Source of the DNA: Tichowtungia aerotolerans
GTDB lineage: Bacteria; Verrucomicrobiota; Kiritimatiellia; Kiritimatiellales; Tichowtungiaceae
DNA: 64,000 bases
Direction of reading: 5' to 3'
Assembly (NCBI RefSeq): GCF_009905215.1
Contig: NZ_CP047593.1
Coordinates: 2,174,900-2,238,899, forward strand
The notes beneath the pieces are model-generated. The model was given only the letters and a program-made list of their open reading frames with translations. It did no database searches and was not told the DNA's origin. This document shows positions 8,062-16,776 of the stretch, piece by piece (within the stretch, counting starts at the first letter, position 1; every line of letters starts with the position of its first letter). The translations under genes and the position numbers were made by a program.

Positions 8062-9462
8062 TTATGCCAGAGGCAGGGTTATTCGGAATGTGCTGCCCTT
8101 ATCCGGAACGCTTTCGGCGGTGATGCGGCCTCCATGGGCCTGAATGAGGGATCGGGCCAAGCTGAGTCCCAAACCGTTTCCCTCAGTTGAGCGGCTTTTT
8201 TCTCCGCGATAAAAGCGCTCAAAAATTCGTGTCAGTTCGTCGGGTTTGATGCCAATTCCGGTATCCTGGATTTCCACCTGAACTCGGTTTAAATCGGTCT
8301 GTTTACAACGGATGCAGATCGATTTCCCGGTCGGCGTATATTTCAGGGCATTATCGAACAGGTTGGCAATAACACGCTGGAGGCGGGTTTTGTCGCCGGA
8401 CACGATCATTGGTTCGTTCGGCAGATCGGTCGTCAGATCAATCTGTTTTTCTTCAGCGACCGGAAGGAACAGGTCTGCGGCGCTTTTCAGCAGGTCGGTC
8501 AGGTCGATTTCTGCTTTTTCAATTTTCAGGACGCCGGACTCAGACTGAGCAATTTCCAGCATGGTGTTAATCATGCCGGAGAGCCGATCGCTTTCCTCGA
8601 GAACGGTGAGTCCCATTTCCCGATATGCGTCAAGGTCCTGCGGTCCAGTGAGCGTAGTTTCCGCCGCGCCGCGCATGCGGGTAATGGGGCTGCGCAGGTC
8701 ATGGGCGACGTTGTCGGAAACTTCCTTTAATTCGCGAACCAGTGCTTCAATTCGGTTAAGCATCAGATTGAAAGCATTGGCCAGTTCATCAATTTCACGT
8801 CCTTCATGGCAGAGAGGCACTGCCTGATGGAGACTGTCCCTTCGGATGCCGGTTACGGCCTGTGTTACACGGCGTACTCCGGCCATGGCCCGGCGGGTAC
8901 TCAGCAGTCCGGAGATCGTGCTCAGCAGAATCATAAACAGAGATCCGGTTATCAGAATCTGCTGCGTGTGTCGGTTAGACTGATTTTCTCTGCGCAGGTT
9001 GATTCCCATTTGCAGAATGCCTGTGTCCGCAATACGACTTGCTGCCAGCCGTGCGTTGAACGGGCTGCTTTTGGGGTAGAGTGTAGAATACACTTTTCTG
9101 TGATGCTCCGGCAGCGGCACTGTGGCCAATTCCTGATCAATGCCTTTCCAGAAGGAAAGGTCTGAAGAAAGGAGCACTTTCCCGTCGGGGGACAGGAATC
9201 GACAGAACAGATCTTTTGCGCCGGTTGCTTCGGTTTCGCGGTCGAACTCTTCAATGAGTCCCGGCATGCCTTGTTTTTCATAAATGCCGGCAAATTCATC
9301 GAGTTCATCCGACAGCATGTAATCAATTCGCTTATTGGCATTGGCCTGGATGCGTACAGATACCAGCGTGAAGACCGCCGTGCAGAACAGTGTGCAGATC
9401 AGTGCATACCACGATGCCTGCCGCATGACGACGGTACGGGTCATTGTTTTATTCGAGCACAT
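8062..9462 (-). CDS. Two-component sensor histidine kinase (HAMP type)
   Basis: Membrane-bound sensor of 466 residues, paired with the OmpR-type regulator just upstream. It has a transmembrane segment near residues 14-36 (WYALICTLFCTAVFTLVSV), a periplasmic region of about 120 residues, a second segment near 168-190, HAMP, a HisKA domain with the phospho-accepting His in DNAVHDLRSPITR-type sequence (SDNVAHDLRSPITRMRGAAE, near residue 270), and a HATPase with N box NLFDNALKYTP and G boxes DTGIGI and GNGLGLSLA. Overall it resembles heavy-metal sensor kinases of the CusS type, but the ligand cannot be read from sequence. The ATG at 9462 overlaps the regulator stop by 14 bases; an ATG at 9444 is the alternative. 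Confidence 0.92.
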   Translation of the reverse strand: MCSNKTMTRTVVMRQASWYALICTLFCTAVFTLVSVRIQANANKRIDYMLSDELDEFAGIYEKQGMPGLIEEFDRETEATGAKDLFCRFLSPDGKVLLSSDLSFWKGIDQELATVPLPEHHRKVYSTLYPKSSPFNARLAASRIADTGILQMGINLRRENQSNRHTQQILITGSLFMILLSTISGLLSTRRAMAGVRRVTQAVTGIRRDSLHQAVPLCHEGREIDELANAFNLMLNRIEALVRELKEVSDNVAHDLRSPITRMRGAAETTLTGPQDLDAYREMGLTVLEESDRLSGMINTMLEIAQSESGVLKIEKAEIDLTDLLKSAADLFLPVAEEKQIDLTTDLPNEPMIVSGDKTRLQRVIANLFDNALKYTPTGKSICIRCKQTDLNRVQVEIQDTGIGIKPDELTRIFERFYRGEKSRSTEGNGLGLSLARSLIQAHGGRITAESVPDKGSTFRITLPLA

Positions 9463-10117
9463 AACCCATTCCCCGGATCGTTTTTATCAGTTTGCGCTCG
9501 AAATCGCGGTCGACTTTGTCCCGCAGTCTGCACATGCGAGCCTCGACTACATTGGTTTGCGGGTCAAAGTTGTAGTCCCAGACATGTTCCATGATCATGG
9601 TTTTGGAAATGACCCGGCCACTATTACGCATCAGGTATTCCAACAGGGAAAATTCCCGGGGCTGCAGTTCAATTTCCCGTCCATTCCGGAAAACTTTTCT
9701 GCGTACGATATCCAGTTGAAGGTCGCCAACGGTCAGTGTGGTCGGTTCGGCCTGAGCGGTGGACCGGCGGAGCAGTGCCTGAATCCGGGCCAGCAGTTCG
9801 GAAAAAGCGAAGGGCTTCATCAGGTAATCATCGGCGCCGACATGCAGCCCTTTCACGCGGTCCTCGATCGAAGATAAGGCACTCAGCGCAATGATCGGGA
9901 CGTTTATGTTTTTTTGGCGGATTTGCCCAATTAGAGACAGTCCGTTGAGTTTTGGAAGCATGATATCGATGATGGCTGCATCAACGGCGGTTTCCTGGGC
10001 CATGTGCAGGCCGACTTCACCATCGGTGGCATGGTCGACGCTGAACCCTTCCTGCTGCAGGCCTTTGATAATGAATGCCGCAGTGCGGGCATCATCTTCT
10101 ATCAATAATATCTTCAT
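9449..10117 (-). CDS. OmpR/PhoB-family response regulator
   Basis: DNA-binding response regulator of 222 residues. The receiver begins MKILLIEDDARTAAFI, with acidic residues in IEDD, the phospho-acceptor Asp in AAIIDIMLPKLNG near residue 51 and the conserved Lys in DDYLMKPFAFSEL near 102. The winged-helix output domain contains ELQPREFSLLEYLMRNSGRVISK and ends KLIKTIRGMGYVLE. The ATG at 10117 is chosen over a TTG at 10138 because it starts exactly at the receiver. It is the first gene of a regulator-kinase operon and overlaps the kinase gene by 14 bases. The sequence type is that of CusR/CopR regulators. Confidence 0.94.
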   Translation of the reverse strand: MKILLIEDDARTAAFIIKGLQQEGFSVDHATDGEVGLHMAQETAVDAAIIDIMLPKLNGLSLIGQIRQKNINVPIIALSALSSIEDRVKGLHVGADDYLMKPFAFSELLARIQALLRRSTAQAEPTTLTVGDLQLDIVRRKVFRNGREIELQPREFSLLEYLMRNSGRVISKTMIMEHVWDYNFDPQTNVVEARMCRLRDKVDRDFERKLIKTIRGMGYVLE

Positions 10118-10309
10118 GGTCAGGCGTTTGTTTCGCAACCATAATAACAGAGCCGTGGCCTTTGTCCGTTAAATTTTATCCGAGACTCTCGAAGTCATTC
10201 AGAGCGTTTTAGTTCAGCATAAAGAGGATCAGGAAAAACGGAGACTGTTCAAACTTTGTTTTTTATTGAGTGCTCTCCGGCTTGAGACGCGCTGAGGCGC
10301 TGAGTCTGG

Positions 10310-11152
10310 TTAAAAGGATTCCTTCAAATAATCCGCAAAATGACGATGCCCCCGTTTTTCGCTGGGGATGTCGGCAGTCGACATAAACACCATCAGCTTT
10401 CCCATGGAGTACTGGCTTTTAGAAAACGGCTTAAGCAGAGACAGGACGCATTCACACAACCATTTTGGTATGCTGATAATTCTCGGCTTGCGTCCGTAGA
10501 ATTCGAAGCAGGCCTGACAGATTTTGTTCCAGCTCATGTCGTCCGGTCCGCCGACACTGATGATGTTGTTGGACTGTTTGTTCATTTCAGAAACCATGAC
10601 TTCCGCCAGATCCCGTACGTCGACCGGCGTGAAATAGTTCTGCCCTGATCCGATCACAAACATAGAGCCATACTGTGCCGTTTTGCCCATTTCCAGCAGA
10701 TCGGAAAAGAACCCGCCGGCTCGGAAAATCAGCCATGAAGCCGAGCTTTTTCTCAGGGTCTCTTCAAAGCGATATTTGGCTTCCAGCAGAGGGACCTCTT
10801 TGCAGCCGCGATCAACTCCTTCCGGAGAAATGAATCCAAACTTCTGAACACCGGCTTTCTCTGCCTCCCGCAGGAGATTCACGTTCCCGTGGAAGTCGAC
10901 ATCCATGTGGGATGTTTTTGCTTTAATCCGGGTGATTCCGATGCAGGAGATGACAAGATCCATTCCATCACAGACTCCGTTGAGCGTTTCGGGGCGGGTA
11001 ACATCGCAGGTTATGGTTTCCAGGTGCAGATGGTCGAGTCCGTTAAATTCCTCCTGAAGACGGGCCAGTGCACGCACGCGGTCGCCTCGGTCTAAATAAA
11101 GACGAATCAGGTTCTGTCCGAGAATTCCGGTTCCGGCAATCAGGACGTTCAT
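10310..11152 (-). CDS. NAD(P)-binding SDR-family protein (NmrA/atypical SDR)
   Basis: A 280-residue Rossmann-fold protein. The N-terminus MNVLIAGTGILGQNLIRLYL carries the dinucleotide motif GTGILG, and DLVISCIG near residue 78 is the family beta-4 segment. The canonical YxxxK is not clean (EAKYRFEETLRK near 125), and FTPVDVRDLAEVMV near 195 is the typical NmrA/NAD-epimerase element, so it may bind cofactor without being a classical dehydrogenase. A GAGGAG ribosome binding site lies in the end of the preceding gene, three bases away. It is the last gene of a four-gene operon with a prenyl synthetase, a methyltransferase and a Cache-like protein. The substrate is unknown. Confidence 0.85.
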   Translation of the reverse strand: MNVLIAGTGILGQNLIRLYLDRGDRVRALARLQEEFNGLDHLHLETITCDVTRPETLNGVCDGMDLVISCIGITRIKAKTSHMDVDFHGNVNLLREAEKAGVQKFGFISPEGVDRGCKEVPLLEAKYRFEETLRKSSASWLIFRAGGFFSDLLEMGKTAQYGSMFVIGSGQNYFTPVDVRDLAEVMVSEMNKQSNNIISVGGPDDMSWNKICQACFEFYGRKPRIISIPKWLCECVLSLLKPFSKSQYSMGKLMVFMSTADIPSEKRGHRHFADYLKESF

Positions 11153-11155
11153 GGC

Positions 11156-11779
11156 TTACTCCTCTTTTGGATCATATTGAATCACCCATTCGGTGGAGGG
11201 CAGGGTCAGTTTGACTTCACGGTAATGGTCGGACAGATTTCCGTCTTCCTCGGCCTCTTCGCCGCGGCAGATAATTTTCCAGGCGCTGCATTGGTCGAGT
11301 CCGGACGCCTTGAGAAATGCTTTTGTACGGATCATCATCGAAACCACCCCTTCGAGTTTGCCGTTTGTCAGGATCGGATAACGCAGGGCGATCAAATGGA
11401 TCGGCTGGGTCAGGCTGTGTCCCGGCTCGCTGAGCTGCGGCGCAGGGCTCTTATCCATCAGGTCCCAGAAATAAGTCAGTTGATCGACTTTGCGCAGGCT
11501 GAACCCGCGGGCGAGGAAGTTGCGTTTGTAGTAGACCTGCCGGATCGTGTAATCGGTGTCGATGTAGGTTCCGCCGAAAAATCCGTCTGTGGCTTCCGCG
11601 CAGGGCTTCATTGCTTTGCGGAAGGTGTCGGGCGTCGGTTTCTTAGCGGCCACCTCGCCGAGCCGCGCAAAGGTTTCCCTAAAATATTTTTCGGCGGCGA
11701 TGCCGATGGGATCGCCCGTCTGTGCGGCCTGACTGCTCAGCGCTGCGCAAAACAGAATAAACGTGATGAAACGCTTCAT
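11156..11779 (-). CDS. Secreted Cache-like protein of unknown function
   Basis: A 207-residue protein with a signal peptide MKRFITFILFCAALSSQAAQ and no other membrane segment, so probably periplasmic. The body (residues about 30-170) has the look of a single Cache/PDC sensor fold: GGTYIDTDYTIRQVYYKRNF, then LIALRYPILTNGKLEGVVSMMI. Such folds usually bind small ligands as part of a receptor; here it stands alone. The ATG has an AGGAGG site 6 bases upstream and overlaps the methyltransferase stop by four bases (ATGA). It may deliver or sense a ligand for the enzymes of this operon, but this is inference. Confidence 0.75.
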   Translation of the reverse strand: MKRFITFILFCAALSSQAAQTGDPIGIAAEKYFRETFARLGEVAAKKPTPDTFRKAMKPCAEATDGFFGGTYIDTDYTIRQVYYKRNFLARGFSLRKVDQLTYFWDLMDKSPAPQLSEPGHSLTQPIHLIALRYPILTNGKLEGVVSMMIRTKAFLKASGLDQCSAWKIICRGEEAEEDGNLSDHYREVKLTLPSTEWVIQYDPKEE

Positions 11780-12459
11780 AATGATTCCTCCTTGTTGAGT
11801 TCGAATACCGTGATATACCCGGAGTGGTGTGAAACCGCCCGCCAGCTGAAAGAGCTCTTGTCCATTGCATCCCGCAGCCGGCCTTCAATGTTTTCAGCGA
11901 TTTCATTCTGCTGGAACAGCCAGTGCCCCGAGCGGGCGCAGAGTGTTCCGAACAGGCTGGTCGGAATATCCACGTCCACAATCATCATCCGCCCGCCGGG
12001 TTTCAGAACCCGCGCGGTTTCCGCGAGAACTTTTTTCTTCAGCTCAAAGTGGATGTGATGGAAAAAGAAAGTGGAGACCGCCGCATCAAACGTCCGGTCT
12101 GCATAGGGAAGCCGTTCAGCAATCGCGGCATCAAACTGAATATTGCGAATCCCGGCAGCCTTTTTGCGGGCCGCGGCAATCATTTTTTCGGCGGCGTCGA
12201 GACCGGTGCAGCAGGAGTTGGTTTTATCGCTCAGTGCTGCCGCAATATCGCGCGTCAGCGTGCCGGTGCCGCAACCGATATCGAGAACCTGCTCATCGCC
12301 GCGCAGCGCAAGCTGCCGGATGACCATGCGGTGGAAGCGGCGCTCGAGGCCGAGCGTCATAATCGGTGCGAGCAGGTCATAGACCGGCGCGGCATGATCG
12401 AGCGTGATGCCTTCGGTCTGCCGGGCCACTGCTGAGCGGGGGTGCTGCTTCTTATGCAT
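11776..12459 (-). CDS. Class I SAM-dependent methyltransferase
   Basis: A 227-residue methyltransferase of the UbiE/Methyltransf_11 type. Motif I is VLDIGCGTGTLTRDIA near residue 58, an acidic SAM-ribose position follows in CTGLDAAEKMIAAARKK, and the post-motif regions are ERLPYADRTFDAAVSTFFFHH and RVLKPGGRMMIVDVD. It overlaps the prenyl synthetase gene by 8 bases and the Cache-like gene by 4, so translation is probably coupled. The company of a prenyl synthetase suggests methylation of a prenylated or quinone-like product, but no specific substrate can be assigned. Confidence 0.85.
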   Translation of the reverse strand: MHKKQHPRSAVARQTEGITLDHAAPVYDLLAPIMTLGLERRFHRMVIRQLALRGDEQVLDIGCGTGTLTRDIAAALSDKTNSCCTGLDAAEKMIAAARKKAAGIRNIQFDAAIAERLPYADRTFDAAVSTFFFHHIHFELKKKVLAETARVLKPGGRMMIVDVDIPTSLFGTLCARSGHWLFQQNEIAENIEGRLRDAMDKSSFSWRAVSHHSGYITVFELNKEESL

Positions 12460-13468
12460 ATTCCAAATCCTTCAGGTCCAGAACGGCAAACATCGACTCC
12501 GCCAGACTGCCGGCGGTTTTGCGGCTGATGCCCAGTCCCATTTCGCCGAGCGTTTGCAAACCGTCGCGCATCATGCTGAAGCCGAGCTGCGCGGTGGGCA
12601 GGGCGGTCGGCAGAACATCGAGATAGAGCCGGTCGGTTACGGCGAGCTCGCGGTTTTCCAGGGTTTGGAAAAACTTGGGCTGCTTTTTCCAAAGAGTGGA
12701 AAGCAGATAGTTATGGCGCTGTTCCAGATAATCCCGGGCCATGTCGCGAATATCGTCCAGCACCTGGCATCCAATGCCGAACTGCAGCAGGGCAGTTTTG
12801 AGCGCCGCGGCACGTTTCCGGTCGAGATGGGGCTCGATAATTTCCGGGGCCAGAAATGCGACATTAAAAAGAATGCCGGTTTTATAGCGGTGAATGACCG
12901 ATAGAACCGTTTCCGGATCCGGACGCTCCGTAACACCTTCTTCTTCGCTGGCTTCCTGTGCCGCGCTTGGCAGAAGAATCTGAAGGGAGCGTTCGGAAAG
13001 CTGCTGTGCCTGATGAGGGGTGAGAGCGTTCTGAGCAATTCCTTCCCACAGCAGTTTCTGGAAAACCCGGTCGGTCGCCATAATCGAGACAACCTGCCGC
13101 ATCACGCGGGAGGATCCGGGCATCTGAATGGGAATCACCACCTTGTCTTCGTCATCGAGAAGGTTGTCGGCGCTGGTCACCCAGATGCGGAAAAGATGGA
13201 TCAGCTTTCCATAGAACAAACGATGTTCCGGATCGCAGTCCATCAGGTGATACATCGACTGGAACAGGGTCGAAAAAATGTTTTTCCGAAGCGTGTAATA
13301 TTCATTCGGAACGGGTTGCATAGACACCAGATATTCATCCGGTGTATTCGGAGGGACCTGCAGCATCTGGTCGGCATTGTCATAAATGGCGTGAATGGCG
13401 GTCTGCTGTTCTGCAAAGGCGGCCTTGAAAACCCGTCCGGCATTCCAGAATTCTGTCCAAACATTCAT
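12452..13468 (-). CDS. Polyprenyl-synthetase-like class I isoprenoid enzyme
   Basis: A 338-residue all-helical enzyme with two aspartate-rich metal-binding motifs: SADNLLDDEDK near residue 116 and QVLDDIRDMARD near 236, the arrangement of trans-prenyl diphosphate synthases and related class I terpene enzymes. The first motif is DNLLDDED rather than a standard DDxxD, and the flanking sequence differs from IspA/IspB types, so product length or even prenyl-transfer chemistry is uncertain. The segment STLWKKQPKFFQTLENREL (near 255) is encoded by two adjacent TTTTCC..GGAAAA palindromes. The start has an AGGAG site and opens the four-gene operon. Confidence 0.82.
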   Translation of the reverse strand: MNVWTEFWNAGRVFKAAFAEQQTAIHAIYDNADQMLQVPPNTPDEYLVSMQPVPNEYYTLRKNIFSTLFQSMYHLMDCDPEHRLFYGKLIHLFRIWVTSADNLLDDEDKVVIPIQMPGSSRVMRQVVSIMATDRVFQKLLWEGIAQNALTPHQAQQLSERSLQILLPSAAQEASEEEGVTERPDPETVLSVIHRYKTGILFNVAFLAPEIIEPHLDRKRAAALKTALLQFGIGCQVLDDIRDMARDYLEQRHNYLLSTLWKKQPKFFQTLENRELAVTDRLYLDVLPTALPTAQLGFSMMRDGLQTLGEMGLGISRKTAGSLAESMFAVLDLKDLEYA

Positions 13469-14012
13469 GGGATCTCCTTTTGATGAAGATTATAGTCGCA
13501 TTTTGGATGTGACGGTTAAATGACGGCAAGATTACCGTTTGGTAATCTCAACTTTCAGGAAGATCTAAAAGTCGAGCAGAGCAGGTTCAGGGGATTCGTC
13601 CGGCTGATAAGTTTTCAGTATCCAATCAAGGCTTCCTTCCATAAGCGGGAGAGGATCGGAGGGACCCAAATAATCCCTCCGCATTTTTGTTTGTATCTTT
13701 GAAGCGGAAGTCGAGACTCAGCAGGTCAATAACGTTGCACGCTGGTTGCGGCGCGTGAGGTGCTGCTGCCGGAGTTTTGCTGGGGCGGTAAAATAAAAAG
13801 CCTTGCCAGACACGGAGGTTTTACCAATCTGAATACCGTTGTTCGGCGCTGTCTCCGGTTATTTGACGAGGTGATCAAGATATCGTGAAATATTCCTGTT
13901 ACGTAAAATTTCTTAAAAGATATGTTTGTAACATGAGTTTAACGAATTATTATTCGCACCCGAAATTGGCCTGAATCCTTGGCCAAGTCCAGTTTCGGGA
14001 GAATTTATATTG
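13469..14012. other. Intergenic region with a terminator-like hairpin and leader hairpins
   Basis: This 540-bp stretch lies between divergent genes. No convincing gene was found; a 60-codon frame at 13520-13702 has no recognisable product or ribosome binding site. It contains a GGAGGGA / TCCCTCC hairpin with a T-rich tail (13658-13690), a TGTTAC / GTAACA inverted repeat (13897-13933) and, just before the ankyrin gene, a two-part hairpin that takes in its Shine-Dalgarno (13959-13999). The AT-rich part from 13880 to 13960 probably contains the ankyrin gene promoter. Confidence 0.5.
13658..13690 (+). terminator. Terminator-like hairpin
   Basis: A perfect 7-bp stem GGAGGGA / TCCCTCC with a 9-base loop is followed by GCATTTTTGTTTG, the form of a rho-independent terminator on the plus strand. 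No plus-strand gene precedes it, so it may end an unannotated small RNA or the remains of a lost gene. Confidence 0.45.
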
Positions 14013-15017
14013 ATGACTAATGCGCAGTTGAAAGGAACACTTTTCTGGATTCCGGTACTGATTTTGTCGGTACTGACGTTGACAGGACTGGTTTGGCTGG
14101 ATGTGCGACCGAAACCAACAATCTTTGAGTTGGCAGGTGAAGGTGATCTTGATGCATTGCAGAAAATGATCGATCACGGAGTTTTATTGGAAGAACCGGA
14201 TCGAGATGGTTTGACCCCGTTAGCCCATGCGGTTCAGGGGAATCAGTTAGAAGCGGTTGAAAGACTGTTAGCTGCTGGAGCGGATGTGAACGCTCAGTCT
14301 GTTGACGGGAACACCGCACTTCGCTACGCAGTCGAGAACGATTTTTCTTCTGTAATCAGCTGCTTACTGGATGCGGGTGCCGATCCTCATTTGCAGAACG
14401 ATTTCGGAGAATCTCCATTTTTTAAGGCTGTTGACGGAAACCGGTCTTCTGTATCGCTGTTTCTCCAGCGGGGAATTATACCGGATGAGACTCGAGCTCC
14501 GGAGAGGGACGGGTATTTTTTCTGTGCGGCTCGCAGCGGCTGTATCCCGGTTCTTCAGCAAATGCTGAAGGACGTTCCGGATGTCAACGAGTTGTCTCCT
14601 CTTGGTATGAGTGCTCTGCATTGTGCCGTTTATGCGGATAATTTAGAAGCCACCCATCTGCTGATTGAGCATGGAGCGAATGTGAATCTGTGTGATCGGC
14701 ATCACTGGAGTCCGTTGCATCAGGCGGTGCGTTCGGGGGATAAAGAGCTGGTTTGTCTCCTTGTGGAGCATGGCGCCGATCTGGAGGCCTGTGATCTTGA
14801 AGGCTGCACGCCGTTCTTGACCGCTGTGGATGAAGGTCGTGTGGAACTGGTGAAGGAGTTGGCGGATCTGGGTGCAAATATCGACGCGGAGAACAAAGGA
14901 AACAAATCAGCGGAAGATCTGGCTATGACGGGGAATCATGTAGAGATTCTCGTTTTTCTCCGCGAATATCGCGAGAAGCTTCTGCATAAAGGCAAAGGTG
15001 AGCAGATTTTCTTTTAA
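14013..15017 (+). CDS. Ankyrin-repeat protein with N-terminal membrane anchor
   Basis: A 334-residue protein: one N-terminal transmembrane segment (near residues 9-28, LFWIPVLILSVLTLTGLVWL) followed by eight or so ankyrin repeats filling the rest. Clear repeat cores are DGLTPLAHAVQGNQLEAVERLL, DGNTALRYAVENDFSSVISCLL, GMSALHCAVYADNLEATHLLI, HWSPLHQAVRSGDKELVCLLV and GCTPFLTAVDEGRVELVKEL. The repeats probably face the periplasm or cytoplasm as a binding surface; the partner is unknown. The ATG at 14013 has GGGAGA (13997-14002) upstream and that site is part of a stem-loop. There is no operon partner: pyrK begins 60 bp later and is functionally unrelated. Confidence 0.88.
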   Translation: MTNAQLKGTLFWIPVLILSVLTLTGLVWLDVRPKPTIFELAGEGDLDALQKMIDHGVLLEEPDRDGLTPLAHAVQGNQLEAVERLLAAGADVNAQSVDGNTALRYAVENDFSSVISCLLDAGADPHLQNDFGESPFFKAVDGNRSSVSLFLQRGIIPDETRAPERDGYFFCAARSGCIPVLQQMLKDVPDVNELSPLGMSALHCAVYADNLEATHLLIEHGANVNLCDRHHWSPLHQAVRSGDKELVCLLVEHGADLEACDLEGCTPFLTAVDEGRVELVKELADLGANIDAENKGNKSAEDLAMTGNHVEILVFLREYREKLLHKGKGEQIFF

Positions 15018-15077
15018 TCTGGCACAGTGGGAAATGCGTTTGACCTCCCTTTTGAAAGTCCGCACAATCCGCGGTCT

Positions 15078-15866
15078 ATGATTCAGGAAAAAACAGTTGT
15101 TATTCAGCACGATCTCTTTCAGGGGCAGTACCGGCTGCTGCGCGTCGCAGCGCCGAAGATCGGCCCGAACGTTCAGCCCGGACAGTTTATCCATTTGAAG
15201 ATTCCTCGTATGGAGCATGCTGTGCTGCGTCGACCCTTCAGCGTGTTTAAAGCTGATGACGAGGGCCTTTCCATCCTGTACGCGACGATCGGAAAGGGCA
15301 CTGCGGCGCTCAACTCGGTTCAACCCGGCGAAGAACTCGACCTGCTCGGTCCTCTTGGAAACGGGTTTCCAACCCTTGGGAAAGACAAAACAATTCCGGT
15401 GCTGGTTGCCGGAGGGTACGGAAATGCCGCGCTCTATCTGCAGGCCGCCGGCCTGCCGGCCCAAGGAGTTGCCTTTTTCGGCGGACGGACGGCGGAAGAC
15501 ATTCTTTGTGTCGATGAATTCAAGGCGCTGGGATGGGATGTGCGCGTCGCCACTGATGACGGATCGATGGGCACAAAAGGGCTTGTGACCGCAGCGCTCG
15601 ATCCGTGGCTCGAGGAGCAGAAGGAACAGTTCCAGGCCTTGGAAATTTTTGCATGCGGTCCCAACGCAATGCTTCGGGCTATTGGCGACCGCGCGCTCGA
15701 AAAACAGATTACCGCCTGGCTGTCGATGGATCGCAATATGGCCTGTGGTGTCGGGGCCTGTCTGACCTGTGTAATTAAGCGGAAAACCGAAACCGGCTGG
15801 GAATGGGCGCGCTGCTGCAAAGACGGCCCGGTGTTTAATGCCAAGGAGATTCTTTGGGATGAGTAA
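15078..15866 (+). CDS. pyrK: Dihydroorotate dehydrogenase electron-transfer subunit
   Basis: FAD- and 2Fe-2S-containing subunit that passes electrons from the class 1B dihydroorotate dehydrogenase to NAD+. The ferredoxin-reductase-like FAD motif is VLRRPFSVF, the NAD-binding part contains PVLVAGGYGNAALYL, and the C-terminal cluster ligands are MACGVGACLTCVIKR followed by the fourth cysteine near RCCKDGPVF. The ATG at 15078 is chosen because the conserved region starts soon after; a GTG at 15027 would add 17 residues. It overlaps pyrD by 8 bases. A palindrome-derived FQALEIF and a related FPTLGK occur inside the protein. Confidence 0.94.
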   Translation: MIQEKTVVIQHDLFQGQYRLLRVAAPKIGPNVQPGQFIHLKIPRMEHAVLRRPFSVFKADDEGLSILYATIGKGTAALNSVQPGEELDLLGPLGNGFPTLGKDKTIPVLVAGGYGNAALYLQAAGLPAQGVAFFGGRTAEDILCVDEFKALGWDVRVATDDGSMGTKGLVTAALDPWLEEQKEQFQALEIFACGPNAMLRAIGDRALEKQITAWLSMDRNMACGVGACLTCVIKRKTETGWEWARCCKDGPVFNAKEILWDE

Positions 15867-16776
15867 ACCTGATTTGAAAATTAAAATCGGCAGTCTTGAG
15901 ATGAAGAACCCGGTGACGGTGGCGTCGGGTACCTTCGGGTATGGACCGGAATACGCCGACTATGTCGACCTCGATCGTCTGGGCGCTGTAACGGTCAAAG
16001 GGATTTGTTCAGAGCCTCATATCGGCAACAACACACCGCGTACGTTTGAAACCGCCAGCGGAATGCTCAACGCAATCGGTCTTCCCGGACCTGGAGCGAA
16101 AGGGTTTGTCGAAAAATATATTCCGTTTTTCGAAAAATATGATGTGCCTCTGATCGTCAATATTTGGGGCCGAACGCTCGAAGAATACGGTGATGTGGCG
16201 GAGCAGATTGGCGCGCAGGAACGCGTCGGCGCACTGGAGGTGAACGTTTCCTGTCCGAACGTTAAAGAGGGCGGTGCGCTCTACGGAACCAATGTGGATC
16301 TGTTCTGTTCGGTTGTGAAAAAAGTTCGCGCCAAAACGACCAAGCCGATCATCATCAAGCTGGCCCCCAACGTGGCGGACATCAAAGCATTTGCGGTGGC
16401 GGCCGAAGAGTGCGGAGCCGACGGGCTGGCGATCATGAATTCCTATCCTGCCATGGCCATCGACATTGAAACCCGCATGCCGCAGCTTTCCAACCGGACC
16501 GGCGGTCTTTCCGGGCCGGCGATCAAACCGATTGCGGTGAAACTGGTATGGGAAGCCGCTCAGGTCGTCGATATTCCTATCATTGGAATGGGAGGCATCA
16601 GCAGCCCCGAGGACGCCATCGAATTCATCATTGCCGGAGCAACGGCTGTCGCGGTCGGAACCGCCAACTTCAGCGATCCGTCTACTGCCGTGCGCGTGAC
16701 CGAGGGCATTGAAAGCTGGATGGCTCAGCGCAATATCGCTTCGATTGCTGAGCTGCGTGGAACGGTTCAGGCATGA
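15859..16776 (+). CDS. pyrD: Dihydroorotate dehydrogenase, class 1B catalytic subunit
   Basis: FMN enzyme oxidising dihydroorotate to orotate in pyrimidine synthesis. The start at 15859 has AAGGAG ten bases upstream, inside the end of pyrK, giving MSKPDLKIKIGSLEMKNPV. Class 1B identity comes from the partner pyrK and from the catalytic cysteine in EVNVSCPNVKEGG near residue 130; FMN-binding segments PIIGMGGISSPEDA and GATAVAVGTANF are near 240 and 265. At 305 residues it is full length. The next gene overlaps its stop by four bases. Confidence 0.97.
   Translation: MSKPDLKIKIGSLEMKNPVTVASGTFGYGPEYADYVDLDRLGAVTVKGICSEPHIGNNTPRTFETASGMLNAIGLPGPGAKGFVEKYIPFFEKYDVPLIVNIWGRTLEEYGDVAEQIGAQERVGALEVNVSCPNVKEGGALYGTNVDLFCSVVKKVRAKTTKPIIIKLAPNVADIKAFAVAAEECGADGLAIMNSYPAMAIDIETRMPQLSNRTGGLSGPAIKPIAVKLVWEAAQVVDIPIIGMGGISSPEDAIEFIIAGATAVAVGTANFSDPSTAVRVTEGIESWMAQRNIASIAELRGTVQA

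Noticed and set aside
13520..13702. 60-codon plus-strand frame
   Set aside because: No ribosome binding site, no recognisable product, and it ends inside the terminator-like hairpin area.
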